From Undaria pinnatifida (Eukaryota; Sar; Phaeophyceae; Laminariales; Alariaceae): a stretch of DNA of 64,000 bases. The stretch is from positions 29,147,761 to 29,211,760 of the forward strand of contig JABAKD010000025.1 of assembly GCA_012845835.1 (NCBI GenBank), read 5' to 3'. Under the pieces are notes generated by a model, which was given only the letters and a program-made list of their open reading frames with translations, had not been told where the DNA came from and did not search any database. The stretch's first letter is position 1. Each line of letters begins with the position of its first letter. A program made the position numbers and the translations under genes. Shown in pieces: positions 1 through 12,300 of the stretch.

Positions 1-1864
1 GCCGACGTTGCGGCGAGAAGCAGCAGCAGCAGCAGCAGCCAAGCCAGCGTCGGCGCTGCTGTAGGATACTGCTGTATGGCCTGGTACAGGTGTGTGTGGG
101 CGTGCGTGTGTTGTTGTGGCGGGATGAACGATGCGATGCGATGCGTTCATACCCGTAAACGTTTTCGACTGAGCAATCCGACTGACGCATCCAGTCGAAT
201 CGACGACTTTTTTCGACTGCATGTACGTGTCGGAACGCTCAGTCGAAAACGTTTTGAGTCAAGAAAGCTCTTTTTCGGCTGTGTAAGAAGCCCGATTTGG
301 TCTCCAGCCAAAAAGGATCGTTTTCGACTGACATATCCGACTGCACAAGGATTGGGCTAAGAGCAACAATACAATCATAACTACAACAAAAGCGTAAAAA
401 ACAACACGTAGCACATACCGGTACCTGGTACCTGGTACACCGTAGGGAAACTTGATGAAAACAAATGGAACCTGCAGGATAATACTACTTTACACTGCCA
501 CCGATCACTGAAAAACGTGAAACGAAAAGCGTTGCGATTGTGATGCGCTCCCTCATCGTCACCAGCCCCCTGAGTCCTCGCCCCATGCGAGTCGAGTTAA
601 CTACGTCAGACTTACCCTAGGATCGGTATCTCCGCTCCGCCTCGAACTCGCGCCGGCCCGGGTTGCCCTCTGGCCGGCTGCGCTATCAGAACGTCGTGTA
701 CGATGATGCTGCCGAGGCTGTGCCCCACCACTGAGACCTGCGCACAAGTAAACACATACAGTGCATACAAATCATACCGCGCATACAAATCGTTATCACC
801 CAGCGCATACAAGCACTTGACTAGATCATAATAGGGGAGGGTGGAGGCATTCGGTGTATTGTGTCAGCTGTTGGGTTACACAGCCAAAAAGGAGCCCGAG
901 TATGCGCTCTAGATATTGGAATGGATCACAGTAGGCATTGCACATTGTCGGAAGGCATTATTCAATAACATTTCCTATAGCGAATACAACCGCACAGCGG
1001 TCACAAACATATACAGCGCATACAATCACGCCGTGTACAGTCAATAGAGAACACAATAAGCGTACAGCGCATCGCACACAATCACACAGAACGCACTGCT
1101 GCATCGCAACCGAGTACAGAACCCTAACAACGTTCTACAAGGCGCAAACAAATCATGTCGCGCACACACTAACGCATCGCATACGATCATACAACGCTAC
1201 AATCCATCATGCCGCGAGCACGATCATCCCGCACACTCATACTGGGCACACAAATCACAATCATGTATGCAACGCATACAACCATGTATACACCGTACAC
1301 ACTAATGCCACGCATACAATCACAGCGCATACAGCGCATACAATCACGCCGTACAGCGCATGCAATCACGCCGTACAGCGGTGAAAAAACATGTATACGC
1401 CCAGCGCATACAGCCGCACAGCGCAAACAATCACGCCACGCATACAATATGACAGGAAGATCACTACAAAACTACAGGCGTACAGCTGATACAGCCGGAT
1501 TGCATACAAGCAAACAGCGCGTACGGCTACACAGCGCACATTAAATGCACCACAACCATGTATACAACGCTAACGACCATGTATACAGCGCATACAATCA
1601 TACAGCGCATACAACGGAGAGGGGGAAGAGGAGGGGGAAGAGGAGGGGGAGGAGGATGAGGGGGAGGAGGTGAGTGGCGCGGCGCGACACGATGAGCCGC
1701 ACAATCGCCTAAAAATAAACACATACGCACACCAATGGCCCATCCTGACCTTAGACCGCGCAATCGAGAGAAAACAGCAACAAAAAAACAAAAAGCACTT
1801 CTCCGTGTGCGACAATCCGTTCTCCCAAATAGAAAGCGTGGCGCATACAACCCCTCTCCCCTGA

Positions 1865-1896
<32 letters not shown>

Positions 1897-4800
1897 GCAG
1901 CAGCAGCACCACCACCCCCATCAAAATCAACATCAAAATCAAGATCAAAATCAAGATCAAAATCAACATCAAAATCAGCATCAACACCAGCAACACCAGC
2001 AGCAACAACAACAACAACAGCAACAACAGCAACAGCAACAACAACAACAACAACAAGAACAAGAACAAGAACAAGAACAAGAACAAGAACAAGAACAAGA
2101 ACAAGAACAAGAACAAGAACAAGAACAAGAACAACAAGACGGCACCTTTCCCGAAAACTCCGGTGTGTACTTGGAAAACGTCGTCCACATCCTGTTCATC
2201 TCCTCCACCACCGCCTTCAAAATTCGCCCTTGAGCCCTGCACCGGGGCGCGGTAGCCAGTCGGTCAGTCAGCGCGTCGGCTGTCACGGGAGCGGACCCCC
2301 AATCGTCTTAGCACCACATCGTTCACAGGTTCCCCACCACCATTGCCACCACCACTGCCACTTATAGTGGGTGATGCGTGCTACACCAGAGGTACAACTC
2401 TAGCCCTTTTTTTTTCTTGTATGATGGATTTCTTAACCCCAAATCGTCTGACCTTCGTCAATCTTATTTCGCATTATATTCATTTTCTTGTATACCTAGG
2501 CCATGAGGCTTGTTCAGCGGTTTTGCGGCACTTTCATTTTACCTCCAAATCATTTATTTTTGGGGGGGTGAGGTATAGATAGCGCTCCTCAACTAATGGG
2601 TCTTACAAAATAATTGGTGCACCTTTAGCGTAGCATGTGCAAGGTATCTTCGCGTCAGGAGGTTTTTGGCTATCACGTGTCGGGTCGGGTCAGGCTGACC
2701 AAATACGACCCGCGAGAAGCGGCCTGACCCACGAAAAGCCCTGCTAAGTTTGACCTCCGTGGGAGACGATGCAAGGCGAGATATAGCTCAAGATGGTGCG
2801 ACTCACGATGGAGTGAGGTAGTACATGATGTCCATGAAGACTTGGTTGGCGAACCCGCGAAAGCTGGGGATGCTGTCAAGCGTTACATCCTGAACCAGTC
2901 GGTCTGACATGATGCCGGCACCGTGCACCTGTATAGAGTAGCACGGTTGTAATAACATCATTATCATCATCATTGTCGTGGTTGTCGTCGTCATGGTCAT
3001 CATGGCCACCCCCAACACCATCATCATCATCATATCGAGCGTTGGAATAAGGATCGACCGAGCTCAAATACTGCTCAGCCATTAAAGAGTGCAACCCCCC
3101 CCACTACGATTTCGTGTCCTCGAGCAAAACAACCTATAAATTAGTAGCGCGCCAATACCAAAGACCAATAAGTTTTATCTTGTCCCCGTAAATCAGCTAC
3201 GTTTTACTGCAAAACCTATCGCTAAAAACCATTGATTGCAACGGATGGTTTGTCGGAAAAAAAAAAAAAAAACGGCCACGCCATGGGCGTACGAGTGTTT
3301 TAGTCGGCACCGCACCGTTTTTTAGTCCAAGACAAGGTGGATACTATAACCTTAAACTCTTTTTAAAACGTGCACAGAAATTACAACCCACTGCTTTATC
3401 TTTCATTCAGACCATTTTTGAAGTAAAACTCAATTTTCTCTGTATTATCGTGTAACCCCGGCGACCATATCCATCCCCACTCACCTGTTCATACCACTCC
3501 ACCGGCAAAAACTCCACGTGCTCTGAGCCCACCTCCGTGTCCCCCCCACCTCCCTCAGGCACCCCCGCCTCCATCGCCTCTCCCTTATCCAACTCCTTCG
3601 CCTCCCCAACAGGCTCCTCGGACGTCTGATCAGCACGTCTCTGGCTCTGTAGGAACTCCGCGGACATATCGCGCATTGGTTTCATGGTGTTGCGCAGACT
3701 TGTCAGCGCGCTCGAATTTTTGGACCACTGTTGTTGAAGGGCGAGCCAGTGCAGGGGTAAGAAAAGAGAGGAGTGGGAGGAGGGGGGGAGTTATCTGATC
3801 AGCATGCCTTTGGCCTTGTAGAAACCCCACCGAGATGTCGCGCATACGCCCTATGCTGTTGCGGAAGGCTCGTCAGCGAGCTCGAATATTTGGACCACTG
3901 CTACAAAGAAAACCAGTGCAAGGATACGGAAAGAAGAGTGGGAGGGGGGGTGGGGTGTCTGATCAGCATGCCTCTGACTTTGTAGGAACTCCGCCGACAT
4001 GTCGTGCATAGGCCCTATGCTGTTGCGGAAGGCTCGTCAGCGAGTTCCAATATGCGGACCATAGTTACAAGGAAAATCAGCGCAAGGATAATAATATAGG
4101 AGAGTGGGAGGAGAGAGGGAGCGTATGTGAACGACGGGCACCTCAGCTCCCAATCGAACTTCGCAGCCGTGCCCGACAAACATCAGGTGCTTAGGAGGTT
4201 TCCCCTCGTGCGGCATGTCCCCCTCCGAGATGGAAGTCCACCCCTCCTTTCGCTCTCCACTCTTGGGGGAAATTCGGGAACCGCTCGCGGATGCAGAAAC
4301 CACGTGCGCATTTGGAAACAACACTCATAGATTCAGGAAGACGCCTTTGGGTTCGGAAACCAAAATAAGAATTCGGAAACCAAAACAAAGTTGATTCGGA
4401 AGTCATTTGTACATCCGGAAACCGACAATACAGATTCGGACCCCGATAACACACAGATTCGGAAGTCGATATTACACACAGACTCAGCAACCGAACACGT
4501 ACACACAGATTCAGGAACCGGTAACACATGTTCCTGTTCTTAACTCACGAGGCTCTCTCCGCAGCCGTGCACCACAAATACCAGGTGCTTGGGGGGTTTC
4601 CCCTCGTAGGGAATGTCCCCCTCCGACGATGGAACTCCACCCCACCCTCCGCTCTCCGGGGTGCCCCTGTGAACCTCGAACGTGGTCTTGGTGAACGTTG
4701 TTGTCAGCATCGATGGTGCCTTTACGGGTCTGCCCAGTACAGCCATGTATTGTAAGGAAGGGGAGGGAGGGAGGGAGGGGGCAGGGGTTTCATATCGACA

Positions 4801-7800
4801 GTGAGGGGGGGGGGGGGTACTTATTTGTTGCATGCCTTATAGCCATTTGACCATGGACCACGCATCCCTTTCGAGACGGGGAGGGGGGAGGGTGTGTGTG
4901 TGTGGGTGGGGAGTTGCCTTGATGGAGGTCGTTGTCAGCGCCGATGGTGCCTTCACGGGTCTGTTCAGTACGGAAGTTGTGGTCGGTGTTGTTTTCAGCG
5001 ATCGGTTTTGTTTCTAGGGGTTGATATATTATAGAGGCCGGTTTCGGTTGTGGCGGTCGGTTTTGTTTTCTTCAGCGATCGGTTTCATTTTCAGCAGTTG
5101 GTTTTGGATCTAGCGGTCGTTTTCGGTTTTGGAGATAGGTTTTGGTTTAGATGCAGGTTTCGCCACATGCACGAGACAGGGACGGAAAGACGGAGGGTGG
5201 GAGGGACGGAGGGAAGGAGGGATGGAGGGAGGGGGGAGAGTTTGAAGGTCTTGCACAGCAGGCAATTTGGCAGCTCTGCCCCCCCCGACCGTCACCCTGA
5301 AACCTTCAAACACCACTACAACGAGGCTGTGCCAAGTCGGAAAGGAGCCTCAACACGACCGCCACATCTTCACGTAAACAACCCGCGCACAGAGCCGCCG
5401 CCGCTACCACCGCCCCTCCGCCTTGCCGACCGCTCAATCAGTACAGCACGCTCACTTTTGGTTGTACTCCATCTTAAAAACGCCTTGTTCCTTCATCGCG
5501 CCCAAAGCGGGGGGCGCTATAGTCATCACCACCTGAGGATTCGAGGTTGGGGCAAGCGCGAGAATGTTGGTTGGAGGCAAGTATGTGTAGGTAGGCGTAT
5601 ACCTGGTACCATTCGAGGGGGGAACTAGGAACCGTTTTGTATTTAAGCTTACATGGGTCGCAGGTGCACTTTCTACCGTGGCAAAGTCATATCTTTCCCG
5701 TGGAGATTTGTATGAACGATAGCCGTTCCAGAGGTGTTGGATAACGTGTCTTGTTGTACTAAAAATGGTCGTGGAGTCTCCGTAGATTCGGGTGACAGAG
5801 AGGCGGGTAATCGCGTTTCCCGCTGACATGTAATCACTGTCGATTCTCCCGGTTAGTCTCTGAAGCACCTCTCGTTGCCTCGAGGCACTTCCATCGTCTT
5901 GCCCTCGCTTGGTTCGCCGTCGAACCTTGCCCCAACCTGGCGGGTCCTCCACGCTACGAAATACAAGAAGATAAGTTGTTGCAAGTCGCGAGTCGAACCT
6001 GAGTTACCCCAAACCTATAGACTACATTAACACCCTTATGACCTTGACGTTCCCACCCAGAGAGTCATCTATCTACCTGGTATTATGCTAGCAATTATTT
6101 TGGCATAATTGGGATTGCGGTGGCATAATTCGGCGGTTTTTAAGAGCACAAAAGTAGCACGACTGGGCTTTTGTCCGAAATATCGCGTTCCATTGCGGGG
6201 AAACACGGTAGCTTTCTATTTTGATGCTCACCATTCAGCAAAAAAATCCACCTACTACGGTAAAAGATAGGGGGAAAAAGGCCCGATAGTATACAAGCCT
6301 AAATACGGCGGTCGACGGCACTCTTTCTTCTTGCAAGGACAGCCTTGACGGGACGGCCGTCACGGACCCCCGCACTAAAAACAGTACGGTAAGCCTTACT
6401 TGACGGACACCCGTCAGGGAACTAACTCCCCACAAGTAGTGCCACAACAAATAGAAACATTGTACCTGGTAGCGTACATCCCCAGCCACCGACACACAGC
6501 ACACGAAGACACATGCACGGTAGAGGCGACACCACCATTTGCCTTCTGAGGGTAATGGCTTAACGCCTTCACCATTGGAAATCCTTTTTTTTGTACAAAT
6601 TTACTTGAACTTAGCATAGGGAGGGGTTTGGGGGCTCTAACGGGCTCAAGGAGCTCTACAAAACCTCACCCAAAACATTATTCATTTCGAGCAAACTCAA
6701 AAAGAGCAACCCGATTTTCAAAACCTGTGGCTGCTAGGTATACAAACCATTTATTTTTTTTGCAAAACAAATATTTTGGTGTCAAGTCAGCCAGAATTTT
6801 TGTTGGTCGAAAACTGCCACCTCGGTCGTAGCACCGCGTGATAACACTAACCTTCGACACCCCATCACTTAAAGGAACGTCGACCGCTGTGCATTTCTCC
6901 CCCCTCAGCTGCACAATCGCGGAGCCGTACGAGTTCTGCCGAAGCGATAACGTTAACGATAACGATAACGATAACGTCAGCGAGGAACGATGGATGAAGC
7001 GATAACGAAAACGATAGCGATGGCGATAGCGAGGCATGTTACGTAAGAGTTCTGCCGAAGCGATAACGATAACGATAACGATAACGTCAGCGAGTAACGA
7101 TGGAAGAAGCGATAACGAAAACGATAGCGATGGCGATAGCGATACATGTTACGAAAACAATTTTCGAAACCGAAAGTGATATAGTGACACATGTGACGAT
7201 AATGATAACAATAACGATGACGATTTTGCCACAACGACAACGGCAACAAAGACGGCCGCGATAATGATAACGGAAGCAACAGTGCCACCGACAGAGATAG
7301 CGACGACAATAACCTAAGCCGTAGGGATGCCGATAAGGATGAGCATCGTAGTGAAACCGAGAACGATAACAACGAACACAACATGTCCTTGTGACAACAA
7401 CGACAACGATAACGAAAATGACATTGACAACAATAACGGCAACGATCCATGCAACGACAAAAAACTCAAGCGATAACGATAGCTAAAACGATAGCGAGAC
7501 ATATCACGGCAACGGTATATATATACGTACCGACAACGTCAATCAACGCGATAGCGGCGACGGTAACGACAGCGACCACGAAAACGATACCTACAGCGAA
7601 AACGATAACGATAGCATTAGAGATAACGAAAACGCCACATGTAACGACATAACGAAAGCGATAATGATAGCGATAACGATATTGATAATGGCAACGACGT
7701 ATCACGTGTGTATCAACAACGACAGCAATGAATGCCACGACAACGACGTATACAACGCTCTGGAGGGATAACGATGTCGGCAGCGACATCGACAACAATA

Positions 7801-9181
7801 TAGAGCGACAGCAACAGCGACAACGATAACAATAGCATGTGATGGCAATGGCCATTCTGATAACGAAAAGAAGACAACGATACCTGTAGCGACACTGACA
7901 ATGACGACGATAACGATATCGGACCACGATAAAACGATGTTTATAGCAGTGGCAACGACAACGATAACGATAGCGATACATGTAACGGTACCGACACCGA
8001 CAACGATATCGACAGAGACAACGGCGCATACGACGATAACGATGACCGCGGATGTAACGATACGTATCGATCACGACAGCGGTAGTGCTAACAATGGCGG
8101 AGCGAAGTAGTTAGTGACAGATTAGCGAGCGGTAGCAATAATATGTAGCGACAACGAAAAATGGCGATGACGATAGCAGCAGCACTAGTGACTGCAGCAA
8201 CGACGATCATAGCGATCGATGTCGATATCAACCTTGACACCAAACAGCAGCGGGCAAACCCGATACCCGATATTTTCAGCGATGTTGGATCAGGCCCACC
8301 CACCTCCAACGTGTCCGACTCTCCCTCACTGTAATCGACCCAAATCCACCCCCCCTCCCCCCCTTTCCGCAAAACATCGATAAACGACGAAAAACAGGAT
8401 GAAGGAAAAATAGGAAAACAGAAAAAGCAAAAACACGTAATAATATAGAAGAACAAAAATTTCCCCTGCCTGTAGAAAACAAAGATGTTTTCTGACCCTA
8501 AAAAAGTAAGGATGTTTTTTCGGCGAAAGTTTGATCACGCCCCCGCCCACCTCCAACGTCTCCGAGTCTTCCTCGTTGTAGGGAATCCACCCGCCCCCCT
8601 TGCGCACAAAATAGGTCGCTCTCATCACCGCCTTCTTCGCCGGCGCCTCCTTCCAGTACAACGCTCGAACGGTACGCTCCTGCGCGACGGTGGCGGGGCA
8701 GTTGTTGGGGGTATTTGTAGTGAAAAAACGAGTTTTTACTACTACATTCTTACCTGGTACGTGCATAGAGTTCGGGTTTTGTACTGTATGGTAAGGCGGT
8801 TTACTTGGATACGAAACCGTCCGTGCAGTGGGTTTGGACGTTTGTGCTGTAAGAGGTTGCCCCACTTTGCTTTTACTCCACGCGAGCCTCTACTCAGCGC
8901 CACCAAACGCTCGCTCTACCGCTGCAGCGCCGTTAGCGGCGGCAACACAACACGCGTCACCAAACGACACAATTATGATACCGGGGAACAGCCCGTCATC
9001 TTAGACCCCAGGGTGATTGGAGTCTATTCCGTGACCACGGACTAGACCATGGCCACGACTTTATATGAAAACAACAGCAACAGCAACAGCAAGAACAAGA
9101 ACAAGAACAAGAACAATAGCAACCGCGACAGCAACAGCAACAGCGACAGCAACAGCAACAGCAACAGCAACAACGACAACG

Positions 9182-9259
<78 letters not shown>

Positions 9260-9294
9260 GCAGCAGCAGCAGCAACAACAACAACAGCAGCAGC

Positions 9295-9356
<62 letters not shown>

Positions 9357-12300
9357 CTGCTATCGTGGGATTTCTGCCTAAATTATTGCGTTCTCGTGTG
9401 GTTCACGTATGCATATACGAAGCATCGGGGAACAGAGCGTCACGGTGGGATTTCTGCCTGAGCTATCGTACTCACCGGCTCCTCCTTCCCGCACAACGTT
9501 CTCACGGCAGAATATGCCCCCGAGGAACATGATTTTGTTTCATTTCCATTCCTCAATAGAAACACGAGTACTTGTATAAGCTGGGCAAGGAATACCACAT
9601 CTGAATCAACTGATTGTTTCCAGGAAACAACACACGCTGAAGACTTTGGCGACAGAAGGAGCGGTTTTTCCGAGCTCGGAATCATGTACCACATACTTGG
9701 TATGTCGTTGGCAACATAAGACGTGTTGCACACGAGACGTATACTGGGGAATCTACATACTGCCGTGATGGCGTTTCTGCCCGACCCAACACGTTACCTT
9801 GTGATTCGCTTTTCCTGCGGGCCTGTCAACTTACTTGGAAATACAGGAGTGTAGGATAGTTATTGCAGTACAGCAGTGGCGAAAAGGTGGGTGATTCTTG
9901 CTTCGAACCTTCATATCGAGGACATACTTCCGTCCGTACACCAACGTCTCAGCCTGCCCCCTCTTAGTGTTGATAGCTATTGCAATATGGAAAGGTTTGG
10001 TTCAAACTGTGCATACCGACGAAAACCCGCTTGAAATTACTGTACTGTAAGGTACCTTCATGACTTGGAGATAGCGTAGGATAGTTTTGGCATTATTTTA
10101 CCTTCATGTCCACGACATACTTTCGGCCGTACACCAAGACCTCGGCCTGCCCCTTCCTGTGAGCCTCCTCCAGCCTAGCGCAATCGCTAGCCCACAGCGA
10201 CTTCCACCTCCCCGGAGTCCTGGGGGCCGCTGGTCCTTCGGGCTCCTGTGACAAGAAAAACGCCGTACAAGTAGGAGAGGAACAGGGGCGAGATGGTGGT
10301 AAGAGGGCGGTGGAATAGGGGAGGGCAGGGTGTTGGGACGGGGTCATAAGACATAGGGCAGGGTGGTAGGAGGGGATAGGAGGGGGGGACAGGGGACGGG
10401 GTGGTAGGAGGGGGGGACAGAGGACAGGGTGGCATGAGGGGGGGCAGGGAGAAGGGTGGTAGGAGGGGGGGGGGGGAGGGGATCGGGTGGTAGGGAGGGG
10501 GACAGGGTGGTAGGGCGGGTACAGGGGACGTGAGACCGGGCGGTAGGGGGGGGCAGGGGACAGGCGGGTGGGAGGAGGACAGGGGACAGAGGACAGAGTT
10601 ATGGGAGGGGGGCGGGAGGGGGGGGTGATGAGAGCGGGATAGTGGGGAGGGTGATTGGAACGGGGCAGGGGGGAGAGTAGCGGAGAGCGGACAGGAGAGG
10701 GGAGGGTGGTGGGATGGCGAACACGAAAGGGTAAATTTAACCCCCGCGGAAATACATCTTCTTCAAAAAGAAAAAAAATGTTCGTTGTTGTGTCTAGCAA
10801 ACGCGCGTCCTACCTCGACGTATAGCCACCGCTGTGTACTAGCACTTCTGTCGGAGGGGTACACGGTCCAAAACCACCGTCGGGCCGTTCCATTCTGGTA
10901 TCCAACGTGTCTTTCCCTCTGACTCCTCCCTCCCCCCCCCCCCCCCCCTCCCATCCGCCTCTCTCTCTCTTTGCTCTTCACCCCGCCCCCTACCATCTGC
11001 CTCTTTATCTCTGACGTTATGCCCCCCCCCCCCCCCCCCAACCCGCCTGTCTCTCTCGCTGACCTTCTTTTTCCGGGATCGAGCGAAGGGACTCACCCAC
11101 TCCTTCTTCCGCTTATCTTCTTTTCCTTTCTGCTTCAGGTTGAAACTATACCCTCGAGGCTTGTCGACCTGGTGAAACGTTTTGGTTCGTTTTATCCAGA
11201 GCAAGGTACCCGCTGTGAGGTTGCGATGTGCCACAACCGTGCGGCATTGTTGCTGCTATTACCGCTTTTGTTTTACTATTTTTTATTACTACAATATATC
11301 ACTATATACTACATACAACAACTACCACTACTGCTACAATTACTACTGCTGCTGATAGTACTAACACTACTACAATATACTACTGCTGCTGCTACTACTA
11401 CTGCTGCTACCACTGCTACTACTGCTGCTACTGCTACTGCTACGGCCACTGCCACCGCCACTGCTACTGCCACTGCCACTGCTACTGCCACTGCTACTGC
11501 CACTGCTACTGCCACTGCTACTGCTACTGCTACTGCGACTACATTACCACTACTCTGCTACTACTACTACTACTGCTGCTACTACTACTATTACAATGCA
11601 TCCTACTGCTGCTGGCGCCCCGAGCACAATAATGAACACACTAACGGTGCAGGAGGGTTACTGGCGCACACGAACACATCCGTACAGGAAGATCACGGAC
11701 CCGTGCGCATTCATTGCCCCTTTTGCGACAGACGGTCAAACAGGGCGGGGGTAAGATAAGCAAAAACAAATAACGAACTACTTCGTATATGGAAGAAAAG
11801 TGAGGAGCACCCCGATATTAAATGTGTCTCAGTTAAGAGTAGAAATAGTGCTCCGCTTCGAAAGAGATGAGCGGTGAATGGTCAAATGACTAAGGCAAGA
11901 AGCAAATAAGTCCCCCCCCCCCCCCCCCCCTTTCCCTTTGCGAATGCAGAAGGGAAAAGTGTCGACAAAAAGTGAAAATTACAATTGGAAAATTACGCGT
12001 ATAAAGTGATGTACAAATTTGAGAGGGCAGGGACTGGCAAGAGTTTTTTTTGTCTCGGCCTCAGTATGGGATTTTCGAACCTCGAAATTTTCAGTCAAAT
12101 CGTTTCGTTCGAGCGCTGTCTTCGAGGGGCGGCTCAAACGCCCCTCGTCCTGCCCAGCCTTATCCGTTCCGTACCTGGCCGGGAACGCGTATGAGGGCTA
12201 AGGGAGACAGACATGCGAGAATTGTCTAATGTTTTGTATTTTGGGCGGTACTCTTGAGCGTTTCTTTGGATCTTGCCGCATGCAGAGCTTGAACAAATAA

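Noticed and set aside
1735-2367. 210-codon Thr/Arg-rich and opposing poly-Leu and poly-Cys frames
   Set aside because: They are produced by the CAA/CAAGAA microsatellite in a phospholipase intron; the real exon in this area is 2236-2146 on the minus strand.
9042-9532. Poly-Leu, poly-Asn and poly-Thr frames
   Set aside because: Trinucleotide repeat artefacts with no non-repetitive coding sequence.
10260-10800. Pro-rich upstream extension of the WWE exon
   Set aside because: The open frame continues through the G-rich minisatellite, but a CAG acceptor at 10247-10246 fits phase with the 18556 donor and completes the WWE-like module.
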